In this document: positions 1 to 8,392 of the stretch, piece by piece
Layout: every line of letters begins with the position of its first letter
How positions within the stretch are numbered: position 1 is the stretch's first letter
Source: UBA6016 sp041915365
GTDB taxonomy: Bacteria; Campylobacterota; Campylobacteria; Campylobacterales; UBA6016
NCBI GenBank assembly: GCA_041915365.1
Contig: JAYSBP010000001.1
Span: 124,001 to 188,000, forward strand
Direction: 5' to 3'
Length of the DNA stretch: 64,000 nt
Program-made: the position numbers and the translations under genes
Notes under the pieces: generated by a model
Database searches by the model: none
What the model saw: the letters and a program-made list of their open reading frames with translations, nothing else
Told to the model about the DNA's origin: nothing

Positions 1-464
1 TGCAATATGCGAAAATGATGAAACTATCAATAGAGGCAGTCGTTGACCCATCGGAGTTCAAAACGGCGCTCTCATCTCTTAGGGGCTGTGACTATGTACT
101 GATAGACACGGTCGGTAGCTCACACTACGATACAAAAAAAATAAGCAAACTAGCTGCATTCGTAAAAGCGGAAAGCTCCCTAAATATCGACATATCACTT
201 GTTTTGCCTGCAAATACGAAATATGAGGATTTAAAAGAGATTTACTCCAACTTTGCGTCAGAACTTGATATAGACACCCTTATAGTCACAAAAATGGATG
301 AGACAAAATGTTTTGGAAATATGTTCAGCCTTCTGTATGACATCAAAAAGCCTGTTAGCTATTTCTCAACGGGACAGGAAGTACCGGAAGACCTTATTGT
401 CGCATCTTCTGAATTTTTTGTAGACTGCCTGCTAGACGGTTTCAGGGGCAAGAATGCAAAGTAA
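1..464 (+). CDS. flhF: FlhF, flagellar SRP-like GTPase (3' part, cut by window edge)
   Basis: This is the C-terminal part of FlhF, the SRP-family GTPase that sets polar flagellum placement and, in Campylobacter, helps activate flagellar genes. The reading frame is already open at position 3, so the gene begins outside the window. The G3 motif reads DTVG (about nt 105-116), where FtsY/Ffh/FlhF proteins usually have DTAG, and the G4 motif TKMDE lies at about nt 288-302. The last 11 bases overlap flhG, the usual arrangement. FtsY and Ffh are excluded because flhG, fliA and fliM follow directly and ffh is found elsewhere in this window. Confidence 0.93.
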   Translation, partial: QYAKMMKLSIEAVVDPSEFKTALSSLRGCDYVLIDTVGSSHYDTKKISKLAAFVKAESSLNIDISLVLPANTKYEDLKEIYSNFASELDIDTLIVTKMDETKCFGNMFSLLYDIKKPVSYFSTGQEVPEDLIVASSEFFVDCLLDGFRGKNAK

Positions 465-1350
465 GGTAAATATAGAAAACACACAGGCAAAAAAGCTTCA
501 AGAGCTAGTCGGCAAAAAGGCAATGCCAGTAAAAAATGCAAACACCAAATTTATCACCATAACGAGTGGTAAAGGTGGCGTGGGCAAGAGTACAATGAGC
601 GCCAATATGGCCTATGTTTTGTCATCGCAAGGATTCAAAGTCGCCCTATTTGACGCCGACATAGGGCTTGCCAACCTAGACGTGCTATTAAATGTAAAAA
701 CACAAAAAAATATATTGCACGTCCTAAAAGGCGAAGCAACTCTTAGTGAAACAGTCGTAAAAGTAGATGAAAATTTGACGCTAATCCCAGGTGAAAGCGG
801 CAATGAAATCCTCAAATATACAACAGAAGAGGTTCTTGATAAATTCATAGAAGATAGTACGGAGCTTGAGAGTTTTGATTTTGTTATTATCGACACCGGA
901 GCCGGAATAGGTGAAATGGTGCAAAAATTTGTCAACGCATCTGATATGACCGTGGTAATCACTACGCCTGACCCAACGGCAATTACAGATGCTTATGCAA
1001 TGGTTAAGGTAATTAGCGCAAAAAAAGATAAAGTGCTAATGGTTTTCAATCAAGTTGGGAGCGAAAAAGAGGCAACATTGAACTTCGAAAAAATAGAGAA
1101 GGTCGCAAAAAGCAAACTAAGGGCTGATTTTTCTCTCGATTTTATAGGTTTTATCTCAAAAGACGCAGATGTTCAAAAAAGTGTTAAGGGGAGATTTTTG
1201 TTTGCAAAAAATTATCCAAACGCAAAATGCACATCGGAAATAGAGGCAATCAGTCGCAAGCTTGCCGAAAAAATGGAACGAAAAATGCTTGATTCTGGCA
1301 GAGAGAGCGGTCTATCTGGCTTCTTCAAGCGTCTGATTAAGCAATTTTAG
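454..1350 (+). CDS. flhG: FlhG (YlxH), MinD-like ATPase controlling flagellar number
   Basis: A 298-residue ParA/MinD-family ATPase. The deviant Walker A motif SGKGGVGKS is at residues 38-46, the switch region DADIGLANLD near residue 68, and the Walker B-like VIIDTGAGIG near residue 146. About 30 polar residues precede the ATPase core, as is usual for FlhG. In polar flagellates FlhG restrains flagellar number and works with FlhF; in Campylobacter it also influences the division site. It overlaps flhF by 11 bases and is followed 28 bases later by the next gene, so it belongs to a flhF-flhG-orf-fliA-fliM-fliY operon. Confidence 0.95.
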   Translation: MQSKVNIENTQAKKLQELVGKKAMPVKNANTKFITITSGKGGVGKSTMSANMAYVLSSQGFKVALFDADIGLANLDVLLNVKTQKNILHVLKGEATLSETVVKVDENLTLIPGESGNEILKYTTEEVLDKFIEDSTELESFDFVIIDTGAGIGEMVQKFVNASDMTVVITTPDPTAITDAYAMVKVISAKKDKVLMVFNQVGSEKEATLNFEKIEKVAKSKLRADFSLDFIGFISKDADVQKSVKGRFLFAKNYPNAKCTSEIEAISRKLAEKMERKMLDSGRESGLSGFFKRLIKQF

Positions 1351-1378
1351 CACCGCAAAACCATTAAAAAGCCGAGAA

Positions 1379-1750
1379 ATGGTAAGCGTAAATAATTTTA
1401 TATCTTTTTTAACACTGAACGGTTTTTTCGTAGGCGTTTTGTTTGCGATTTTAAAACTAGACGACCCGCTTATGATGGTTGTCGCCGTGATTTTTGTAAC
1501 TACTTTTTTTTATATGATAGCTATTGCCTCAGCTGCGCTTTATATCAAAAACGTTACTTTCCAACCTAGATATAGAATCAAAAAAGATAAATATGAAAAT
1601 GCGATAGACAACGCTATAATGGAACTAGAAAAAAGAGAAGTGTTTATTCGTGATATGTACGAATTCGTTAAACAGCTAGAGGAAGAAGAGTACGAGGACA
1701 TGAAAAGAGAGAGTGCTCAGGCACAGCAATCTGCAAGAAGGCGTGTATAG
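1379..1750 (+). CDS. Small membrane protein of the flhG-fliA interval (function unknown)
   Basis: A 123-residue protein with two hydrophobic helices (about residues 5-24 and 30-56) followed by a charged, probably coiled-coil C-terminal half rich in Glu/Lys/Arg and ending in an Arg run. It sits between flhG and fliA, and its stop codon directly abuts the fliA start, so it is translationally linked to flagellar genes. A gene of this type occupies the same place in C. jejuni (from memory, Cj0062c). No enzymatic motif is visible. A role in flagellar assembly is a guess from position only. Confidence 0.85.
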   Translation: MVSVNNFISFLTLNGFFVGVLFAILKLDDPLMMVVAVIFVTTFFYMIAIASAALYIKNVTFQPRYRIKKDKYENAIDNAIMELEKREVFIRDMYEFVKQLEEEEYEDMKRESAQAQQSARRRV

Positions 1751-2446
1751 ATGACAAATAAGGGTATTGGCGGCTATGGTGAAAATTTAAAATTCACGCA
1801 AGACGATCTTGCCGTGAAGTTTTTGCCTGCCGTTAAAGCTCTTGCTTTTAAGCTAAAAGAGAGGCTTCCATCAAGCGTTGACGTGTCTGACCTAATATCG
1901 ATAGGGACGGAGGAGCTTGTAAAGCTAGCTCGAAAATATGATGAGGCTCAAAATGACTCTTTTTGGGGATACGCTAGAAAAAGGGTTTATGGGGCGATGC
2001 TCGACTATCTCAGAAGCTTAGATACCGTAAGCCGCTCTGATAGAAAACTAATAAAAGATGTAGACAAGATAGTCTCAAAGCAGTTTGGAGAGAGCGGCGA
2101 AGAGCCTAGCGACGAGGAAGTAGCAAGCCAACTTGGAGTCGATATAGGCAAGGTAAGAGAGGCCAGAAGCTCCATAGGCGTATTCAACGTATTTCCACTT
2201 GGCGACCAGTTGCAAGTCTACAAAGACTCCGATACACTAGAAGGCCTAGAAGAGGAAGAGCTCGTCAAAAAAGTAAGGGGTGTGCTGGATACCTTTAGCG
2301 AAAGAGAGCAAACGGTAATACAGCTTTATTATTTTGAAGAGCTAAAGCTAGAAGAAATAAGCGAAATACTAGGCATTACAACATCTAGAATTTCGCAAAT
2401 ACATAGGCATGTGCTAACAAGATTGAGAGAGGCTTTGGAGAGCTAG
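1751..2446 (+). CDS. fliA: FliA, flagellar sigma factor 28
   Basis: A 231-residue sigma-70-family factor of the FliA/WhiG type that directs RNA polymerase to late flagellar promoters such as that of flagellin. Region 2 spans about residues 40-95 (DLISIGTEELVKLA, then YARKRVYGAMLDYLRS). The alternative-sigma region 3 follows. Region 4 is at about residues 175-228 and carries a helix-turn-helix (LEEISEILGITTSRISQIH). The start codon directly follows the stop of the upstream membrane protein, and fliM starts directly after its own stop. In this group its activity is normally held by the anti-sigma factor FlgM, which is not in the window. Confidence 0.96.
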   Translation: MTNKGIGGYGENLKFTQDDLAVKFLPAVKALAFKLKERLPSSVDVSDLISIGTEELVKLARKYDEAQNDSFWGYARKRVYGAMLDYLRSLDTVSRSDRKLIKDVDKIVSKQFGESGEEPSDEEVASQLGVDIGKVREARSSIGVFNVFPLGDQLQVYKDSDTLEGLEEEELVKKVRGVLDTFSEREQTVIQLYYFEELKLEEISEILGITTSRISQIHRHVLTRLREALES

Positions 2447-3517
2447 ATGGCTGATATTCTAAGTCAAGAAGAGATTGACGCCCTACTTGAGGTCGTGGAC
2501 GACGACACCGATGTCGATACGCTCACGACCGCAAAAGAGATACTTGACCAAAAACACATAACGCTTTACGACTTCAAACGTCCAAATAGGGTATCAAAAG
2601 AGCAGCTCCGTGCTTTCCGTGGCATCCACGACAAAATGGTTCGCTCGATGTCAAGCCAAATTTCATCCGTGATGCGTTCAATCGTAGAGATACAGCTTCA
2701 CTCGATAGACCAGATGACTTACGGCGAGTTTTTGATGAGCTTGCCGTCTCCTACGAGCTTCAACGTCTTTTCTATGAAGCCGCTGGAGGGTAACGGCGTC
2801 TTGGAGCTCAACCCATCGATAGCGTTCCCGATGATAGATAGGCTTCTTGGCGGTGGCGGAGAAGGATATGAGGCAAACCGTGACTTTACGGATATAGAAC
2901 TAAATCTACTTGATACGATGCTTCGTGTTATTATGCAAAATCTCAAAGAAGCATGGTCTTCAATAACCGATATGTACCCCGTAGTGGAAGCCAAAGAGTC
3001 AAGCCCTAACGTCGTTCAGATAGTCGCCCAAAACGAAATCGTAATAATGGTCGTAATGGAGCTAATCATCGGCCACACAAGCGGTATGATGAACATTTGT
3101 TATCCAGTAATCAGCCTTGAGCCGCTACTACCAAAACTTGCAAACAGAGACATAATGCTCTCTGAGACATCCTCAAGAAAAAGTAGAAATAGAGAGCTTA
3201 GAGCGCTTCTTGGTGGCGCAAAGGTTGAACTTGAAGCGGTACTAGGCACTACGGAGCTAAACCTAAAAACGGTTATGGATATCGGCGTAGGCGACATCAT
3301 CAGGCTAGACCAGCCTGCAAACGATATGGCGACGATGACAGTCAACGGAAAACCGAAATTTGGCGCAGAGTTTGGCGTGCAAAGATTTAGAAAAACTGTT
3401 AAAATCAATGAAATCATCAGAACAGAGCACGATGACGTCAAAGATATGCTACAAAGCCTAGAAGATGACAGGGCGAAACGTCTAGCGCAATTTAAAGAAG
3501 AGGCTGCAAATGGATAA
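2447..3517 (+). CDS. fliM: FliM, flagellar motor switch protein
   Basis: A 356-residue switch protein of the C-ring, which sets rotation direction when CheY-P binds. The N-terminal CheY-binding peptide is present (SQEEIDALLE, residues 6-15). The middle CheC-like domain contains the glycine run GGGGEGYE near residue 135 and a GHTSGMMNICYP segment near residue 217. The C-terminal SpoA domain (about 260-330) resembles FliN. The start abuts the fliA stop, and the end overlaps fliY by 8 bases, so FliM and FliY are probably made in a fixed ratio. Confidence 0.96.
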   Translation: MADILSQEEIDALLEVVDDDTDVDTLTTAKEILDQKHITLYDFKRPNRVSKEQLRAFRGIHDKMVRSMSSQISSVMRSIVEIQLHSIDQMTYGEFLMSLPSPTSFNVFSMKPLEGNGVLELNPSIAFPMIDRLLGGGGEGYEANRDFTDIELNLLDTMLRVIMQNLKEAWSSITDMYPVVEAKESSPNVVQIVAQNEIVIMVVMELIIGHTSGMMNICYPVISLEPLLPKLANRDIMLSETSSRKSRNRELRALLGGAKVELEAVLGTTELNLKTVMDIGVGDIIRLDQPANDMATMTVNGKPKFGAEFGVQRFRKTVKINEIIRTEHDDVKDMLQSLEDDRAKRLAQFKEEAANG

Positions 3518-4364
3518 TTTTTTAGAGTTACTCGAAAAAGAGATTACCGCTACGATAGAGGGGCTAATCGGCAACAAACCAAACGTATCCATCAAAAGCA
3601 AAGAGCCGCTATCTGAGTTTTCAAACATCATAGCCCCGCTAGTCGTGGCAGACATAACTGCAAGCGGGGACGCAAACGCAAAACTAAAAGTGATGCTCTC
3701 CCCTAGACTAGCTACTGCGCTCTCAGATATGATACTTGGCGGCGAAGGGGCTACAAAAGACGAAGCCGACGCAGATGATTTGGATGCAAACAAAGAGATA
3801 ATTTCAAATATCCTAGGAGCCCTGTCAACATCGCTTGGTGCGCAAAAAAGCCTCCCAAAGCTTAACTTCTCGATAGACAATATCACATTCGTACCGCAAG
3901 GCGGCGATATAGATATTTCAAGATTTTCGACGCTTATAGTCTTTAATTTTATGGTCAATGATTTAAAAGACGTAATAATGTTTACGATAGACAAGGCGTT
4001 TGAGGATGCGATAGACAAAAAAGAGCCGGCTCAAACCTTTGAAGCAGCCGTGGAGCAAAAAATAATAGCCCCGGAAAAAGTACCGCTAAATAGTGAAGAG
4101 ATGAAGAACATCGGTCTTTTGATGGATGTCAAGCTCCCAGTCAAAGTAAGAATAGGTAGCAAAAAAATGCTCCTAAGGGACGTAATCAATATGGACATAG
4201 GCTCGGTAGTGGAGCTAAACCAGCTTGCAAATGAGCCGCTAGACATCCTAGTGGACAACAAAAAAATAGCCGAAGGTGAAGTCGTAATCGTGGATGGAAA
4301 CTTCGGCGTACAGATAACATCTATCGGCAGTAAAAAAGAGAGACTCGAACAGCTAAAAGGCTAA
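3510..4364 (+). CDS. fliY: FliY, switch protein with CheC-like and SpoA domains
   Basis: A 284-residue protein with an N-terminal CheC-like part and a C-terminal SpoA (FliN-like) domain at about residues 200-280, containing VVELNQLANEPLDILV and a GEVVIVDGNFGVQI segment. FliY replaces or supplements FliN in Gram-positives; Campylobacterota carry both, and a separate fliN is at 26546. It may join the C-ring and in some species dephosphorylates CheY-P. The CheC-type active-site signature was not clearly recognised here. It overlaps fliM by 8 bases and is the last flagellar gene of this operon. Confidence 0.93.
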   Translation: MDNFLELLEKEITATIEGLIGNKPNVSIKSKEPLSEFSNIIAPLVVADITASGDANAKLKVMLSPRLATALSDMILGGEGATKDEADADDLDANKEIISNILGALSTSLGAQKSLPKLNFSIDNITFVPQGGDIDISRFSTLIVFNFMVNDLKDVIMFTIDKAFEDAIDKKEPAQTFEAAVEQKIIAPEKVPLNSEEMKNIGLLMDVKLPVKVRIGSKKMLLRDVINMDIGSVVELNQLANEPLDILVDNKKIAEGEVVIVDGNFGVQITSIGSKKERLEQLKG

Positions 4365-4409
4365 AGAGGCTAAAATAGCGCTCAAAAAAAGCCCAAAAAG
4401 AGCCCCTGA

Positions 4410-5780
4410 ATGATAGATTTTGACAAGTTCGTAAAATACTCAAAAGCAGGCCCTAGATACACGAGCTATCCGACTGCCGTTGAGTTTAGTGAAAAATTTA
4501 CAGAAATTGATTTTATACGACAACTAGAAGCTTCCAACAAAAGCGGCAAACCGCTATCACTTTATTTTCACCTCCCGTTCTGCCGCTCGGCTTGCTACTT
4601 TTGCGGCTGCAATGTCGTATTTACAAGCAAAGACGAGAAAAAAACAAGATACATCGAATATCTAAAAAAAGAGATGGCGATACTCTCAAAACACCTTGAT
4701 ACGACAAGAGCAGTAAGTCAACTTCACTTTGGCGGCGGCACTCCTACATTTTTTAGCGCAGATGAGTTAAGAGAGATAATCGCCCTTATACGCTCTCATT
4801 TTACAAACTTTGAAAAAGATGCGGAGATTTCTTGTGAAATAGACCCTAGATTTTTGAACGAAGAGCAAATGAAAGCCTTAACCGATGGTGGCTTCAATCG
4901 CATAAGCTTCGGTGTTCAAGACTTTGATGAAAAAGTACAGGCCACCGTACACAGGGTGCAAGGCTTCGAGCTTACAAAAGCGGCTGTAGACCTAGCTAGA
5001 AGATATGGAATACAAAGCATCAATATGGACCTAATATACGGGCTTCCACATCAGACGCTAGAGAGCTTCAAAGAGACTCTAAAAAAATCTATCAATCTAG
5101 ATGTCGATAGATTTGCCGTATTCAACTACGCACACGTCCCTTGGCTCAAAAAAACAATGAGAAAGCTGGATGAGACCACAATGCCGCATCCTAGCGAAAA
5201 ACTAGCCATACTCAAGTTTACTATCGATTATATGAGCGAGATGGGTTATAAAATGATAGGAATGGACCACTTCGCAAAACCGACCGACGAATTATTCCTA
5301 GCTATTGAAAAAGGTGAGTTAAACAGAAACTTTCAAGGCTACACCGCAAAAGGCGGCTCTGATCTCGTTGGTGTCGGGCTTACAAGTATATCGGAGCTTG
5401 ATGGATGCTATAGCCAAAACTACAAAGAGATGGAAGAGTATGAAGCGATGATAGATGCTGGAAAACTTCCTGTTCACCGTGGCATAGAGTTAAACGAAGA
5501 TGATAAAATAAGAAAAGCGGCTATTATGGATTTAATGGGTGGTTTTAGACTAAATTTCAAATCGCTTGACGAAAAATTTGGGATAAACTCAAAAGAGTAT
5601 TTAAAAGATGCGCTCTCAAAACTTGGTGAATTCGAGGCGGACGAACTGCTAAAGCTAACAAACGAAGGGATAGAAATATCCCCAACCGGTAGAATGGTTG
5701 TGCGAAACATAGCAATGAGCTTTGACGCATACCTAAGCGCAGACGACGCAAACAAAAATAAGTTTTCAAAAACAGTATGA
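4410..5780 (+). CDS. hemN: Oxygen-independent coproporphyrinogen III oxidase
   Basis: A 456-residue radical-SAM enzyme that decarboxylates coproporphyrinogen III to protoporphyrinogen IX without oxygen, a late heme-synthesis step. The cluster motif CxxxCxxC is Cys58, Cys62 and Cys65 within HLPFCRSACYFCGCN, very close to the E. coli HemN positions. GGGTPTFF near residue 112 is the SAM-binding glycine motif. The length matches true HemN rather than shorter HemW-like paralogs. A TAAAAT -10-like box lies at 4371-4376. The end overlaps the next gene by 4 bases, so the iron-sulfur protein is co-translated with it. Confidence 0.96.
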   Translation: MIDFDKFVKYSKAGPRYTSYPTAVEFSEKFTEIDFIRQLEASNKSGKPLSLYFHLPFCRSACYFCGCNVVFTSKDEKKTRYIEYLKKEMAILSKHLDTTRAVSQLHFGGGTPTFFSADELREIIALIRSHFTNFEKDAEISCEIDPRFLNEEQMKALTDGGFNRISFGVQDFDEKVQATVHRVQGFELTKAAVDLARRYGIQSINMDLIYGLPHQTLESFKETLKKSINLDVDRFAVFNYAHVPWLKKTMRKLDETTMPHPSEKLAILKFTIDYMSEMGYKMIGMDHFAKPTDELFLAIEKGELNRNFQGYTAKGGSDLVGVGLTSISELDGCYSQNYKEMEEYEAMIDAGKLPVHRGIELNEDDKIRKAAIMDLMGGFRLNFKSLDEKFGINSKEYLKDALSKLGEFEADELLKLTNEGIEISPTGRMVVRNIAMSFDAYLSADDANKNKFSKTV

Positions 5781-7054
5781 AACAAGAACTACTAGACCTA
5801 ATAAAAACAGGTGATGACTGCGTAAAGTGCGGCAAGTGCATCCCTGTTTGCACTATTCACGCCATAAGCCCAGACGAGACGACAAGTCCTAGGGGTTTTC
5901 TTGACCTTTTGGCGGCCCACAAAAGAGGCGAACTCCCACTAGACAAAGATACAAAGCGGATATTTGAATCTTGCTTTTTGTGTACAAACTGCGTCGACGT
6001 ATGCCCGTCCAAACTCCCGACAGACACCGCCATAGAAGAGGTGCGAGCCGAGATAGCAAAAGAGTTTGGTATCACTTGGTATAAAAAAGCGTTTTTTTGG
6101 TTGCTACGACATCGTGCTATCATGGATTTCTTGGCAAAAATGGGATATGTCTTCAAAACTTGCGCCTTTGCGGATAAAAAAGAGAAATCATCGATGCTAC
6201 CTAGGTTTTATCTTCCGATAGTAAAAAGCGGGAGACTGCTCCCGTCTGTCTCAAAAACAAGCTTTCTAAACAGCCATAAAGAGCACATCAAAGCTGATAA
6301 TCCAAAGCAAAAAGTGGCAGTATTTATAGGATGTATGGCCAACTATTCATACACAAATATCGGGGATTCGCTTGTTCGTGTGCTAGAAAAATTAGACGTA
6401 GATATTCTGATTCCAAAAAAACAGCTTTGCTGTGGGGCTCCCGCATATTTTACCGGAGATCTTGATACCGTCCGCTACCTCATCAAAAAAAATATTGAGT
6501 ACTTCGAAAGCTTCATAGATAATATCGATGCGATAGTAGTCCCAGAGGCGACTTGCTCTTCCATGATGGTGCACGACTGGGAAAAGGCATTGTCCAACGA
6601 GCCTGAGTGGCTACAAAGATGTGAAAAAATAATCTCAAAAGTCCATCTTGCAACAAAATGGCTTCACGACAACACTCAGCTAAAAGAGCTTTTAGCAAAA
6701 GACGGCAAACAACTAAACAGTCTCGTCACATACCACGACCCATGTCACGCAAGAAAGACTCAAGGTGTTTGGAGGGAGCCTAGAGCCTTGCTGGCGCAAA
6801 ACTTCAAAACGATAGAGATGGAAAATCCAAACAGATGTTGTGGCTTTGGCGGTGTCACCATACAAACGGAGAGATTTGAGCTTGCCAAAAAAGCAGGTGC
6901 CCCAAAAGCCAAAATGATAGAAGAGACAAAGGCTGACATAGTAAGTGCGGAGTGCTCCGCATGCAGAATGCAACTCACAAACGCAATGCACGAGCACGGC
7001 GTAAATACTGTGTTTAAAAACCCGATAGAACTTATAGATGAGGCTCTTAGATAG
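5777..7054 (+). CDS. Iron-sulfur oxidoreductase with two CCG domains (GlpC/GlcF/LutA type)
   Basis: A 425-residue electron-transfer protein. The N-terminus has two 4Fe-4S motifs, Cys15/18/21/25 and Cys66/69/72/76. Two cysteine-rich CCG domains follow (QLCCGAPAYFTGD and NRCCGFGGVTIQ), the arrangement of GlpC, GlcF, LutA and HdrD. Such proteins accept electrons from a partner flavoprotein dehydrogenase and pass them to menaquinone or HdrB-type clusters; no partner is encoded nearby. It overlaps hemN by 4 bases and lgt by 1 base. The same hemN neighbour occurs in C. jejuni (from memory, Cj0991c), so a role linked to anaerobic heme synthesis or redox balance is possible. Confidence 0.88.
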   Translation: MKQELLDLIKTGDDCVKCGKCIPVCTIHAISPDETTSPRGFLDLLAAHKRGELPLDKDTKRIFESCFLCTNCVDVCPSKLPTDTAIEEVRAEIAKEFGITWYKKAFFWLLRHRAIMDFLAKMGYVFKTCAFADKKEKSSMLPRFYLPIVKSGRLLPSVSKTSFLNSHKEHIKADNPKQKVAVFIGCMANYSYTNIGDSLVRVLEKLDVDILIPKKQLCCGAPAYFTGDLDTVRYLIKKNIEYFESFIDNIDAIVVPEATCSSMMVHDWEKALSNEPEWLQRCEKIISKVHLATKWLHDNTQLKELLAKDGKQLNSLVTYHDPCHARKTQGVWREPRALLAQNFKTIEMENPNRCCGFGGVTIQTERFELAKKAGAPKAKMIEETKADIVSAECSACRMQLTNAMHEHGVNTVFKNPIELIDEALR

Positions 7055-7872
7055 TGCTTGATACTTGGCAACACATATACTCATCCTTTGACCCGGTAGC
7101 ATTCAAGCTATTTGGCATTTCAGTTCATTGGTATGGACTGATGTACGTCTCTGCACTTCTTGGCGTATACGCATTTGCCAGATGGCTTGCCGTAAAGGAC
7201 AAATATCCATTCACGCCAGAGGAAGTTGATAGCTACTTTTTTTGGGCTGAAGTCGGCGTAATACTCGGCGCTAGGTTTGGCTATATACTATTTTATGACA
7301 CCCATACTCTTTGGTATCTCACGCATCCATGGCAGATATTTAATCCATTTATGGACGGCACTTTTGTAGGACTAAGAGGGTTTAGCTATCACGGCGGACT
7401 GCTTGGTTTTTTACTAGCCTCTTATCTATGGTGCAAAAAATACGGCAAAAGTTTTCTTGTCCTCATGGACCTAACAGCCGTCAGCGCCGGACTTGGCTAT
7501 ACGTTTGGGCGTATCGGTAATTTCCTAAACCAAGAGCTTGTTGGTCGACCCACAGATAGTCCGCTTGGTATATTAGTCGGCACTACGCTAAGACACCCAT
7601 CCCAGTTATACGAGGCGTTCTTTGAGGGGCTTGTCGTATTTGCCATACTCTATGCCATAAGACTCAAAAAGACTTTTGACGGACAATTAGCAATGCTTTA
7701 CGGCATCTTGTACGGACTACTCCGTGCATTCTGCGAATTTTTTAGAGACCCTGACCCTCAAATAGGATATCTGCTCGGAAGCTGGCTAACTATGGGGATG
7801 CTCCTATCTTTTGTAACCGCTCTAATATCTGCATCACTATATATTTTTATAAAAAATCAAAAAAGGCCTTGA
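7054..7872 (+). CDS. lgt: Prolipoprotein diacylglyceryl transferase
   Basis: A 272-residue inner-membrane enzyme that moves a diacylglyceryl group from phosphatidylglycerol to the lipobox Cys of prolipoproteins, the first step of lipoprotein maturation. Diagnostic motifs are HGGLLGF near residue 111 and GRIGNFLNQELVGRPTDSPLG in the middle, with about seven hydrophobic helices. The start is GTG and shares one base with the upstream stop TAG. The final TGA lies inside the TTGACA -35 box of the next gene's promoter, so lgt and the marR promoter are physically interlocked. Confidence 0.96.
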   Translation: MLDTWQHIYSSFDPVAFKLFGISVHWYGLMYVSALLGVYAFARWLAVKDKYPFTPEEVDSYFFWAEVGVILGARFGYILFYDTHTLWYLTHPWQIFNPFMDGTFVGLRGFSYHGGLLGFLLASYLWCKKYGKSFLVLMDLTAVSAGLGYTFGRIGNFLNQELVGRPTDSPLGILVGTTLRHPSQLYEAFFEGLVVFAILYAIRLKKTFDGQLAMLYGILYGLLRAFCEFFRDPDPQIGYLLGSWLTMGMLLSFVTALISASLYIFIKNQKRP

Positions 7873-7897
7873 CATTAGTTTTAATTAGTAGTATATT
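7869..7897 (+). promoter_or_regulatory. Consensus sigma-70 promoter of marR
   Basis: TTGACA at 7869-7874, a 17-base spacer and TATATT at 7892-7897 form a near-consensus promoter, unusual for Campylobacter, where -35 boxes are weak. The expected transcription start, about 7 bases after the -10 box, falls on or beside the marR ATG at 7904, so the message may be leaderless. The spacer holds TAATTAGTA (7882-7890), which is shared with the palindrome at 8371-8384. A bound repressor would block the promoter. Confidence 0.75.
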
Positions 7898-7903
7898 TCC
7901 CCT

Positions 7904-8353
7904 ATGAAAAAACTACCTGAATTTGATGAAAATATCGCTTTGTCACTTTCCACTTGGGTTGAGATGATGAAGGCTTTTAATAAGATAAGGTCTTTGGAAC
8001 TTTCATTCATAGAGCAAAATGGGCTGACGATAGGTCAGTTCGCACTCTTAGAGCTGCTACATCACAGAGGTAAACAGACTATCGGTGCGGCTACAAAACT
8101 AGCCATGTCAAGCCCCGGCAATATGACGGTGGTTGTAAAAAACCTAATAAAATCAGGGCTTATCGTGTCTCAAAAACACGATAGCGATAAGAGAAGCGCA
8201 GTACTCTCCATAACGGACAAAGGTGCACAGCTGATAGAATCTATGTTTCCCGAGCACTCAAGGAGGATAGATAGCTTTCTTACCGGACTTACCACAGAGG
8301 AAAAAGAGGTGGTAAGAGCGCTACTTCGAAAGCTAAATAAAAGCCTGAAGTAG
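7904..8353 (+). CDS. MarR-family transcriptional regulator
   Basis: A 149-residue winged-helix regulator. The recognition region (about residues 55-85, with MSSPGNMTVVVKNLIKSG) and the wing DSDKRSAVLSIT near residue 96 are typical MarR features. There is no cysteine, so sensing by thiol oxidation as in OhrR is excluded; a bound ligand or electrophile adduct elsewhere is more likely. It heads a cassette with an extradiol dioxygenase, YceI, pirin, a methyltransferase and YjdM. Related sequence motifs in its own promoter and just before the next gene suggest that it represses both. No Shine-Dalgarno sequence precedes the ATG. Confidence 0.92.
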   Translation: MKKLPEFDENIALSLSTWVEMMKAFNKIRSLELSFIEQNGLTIGQFALLELLHHRGKQTIGAATKLAMSSPGNMTVVVKNLIKSGLIVSQKHDSDKRSAVLSITDKGAQLIESMFPEHSRRIDSFLTGLTTEEKEVVRALLRKLNKSLK

Positions 8354-8370
8354 ATTTTTTTGACTTTATA

Positions 8371-8384
8371 TTACTAATTAGTAA
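8371..8384. promoter_or_regulatory. Probable MarR operator, perfect 14-bp palindrome
   Basis: TTACTAATTAGTAA is a perfect palindrome in the 39-base gap between marR and the dioxygenase gene. The core TAATTAGTA recurs in the marR promoter spacer (7882-7890). MarR proteins bind such AT-rich palindromes as dimers. A TTGACT at 8360-8365 just before it may be part of a second promoter, but no well-spaced -10 box is clear. Confidence 0.7.
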
Positions 8385-8392
8385 GGTATAGC

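Noticed and set aside
3482..4018. Long open frame (178 codons) on the minus strand opposite fliY
   Set aside because: It lies fully inside fliM/fliY coding sequence, is Ser-rich as expected for an antisense shadow, has no family match and no ribosome site.
5777..7054. Assignment as the glycolate oxidase iron-sulfur subunit GlcF
   Set aside because: No GlcD/GlcE flavoprotein is adjacent and the hemN linkage is unlike glc operons; only the broader CCG-domain family is supported.
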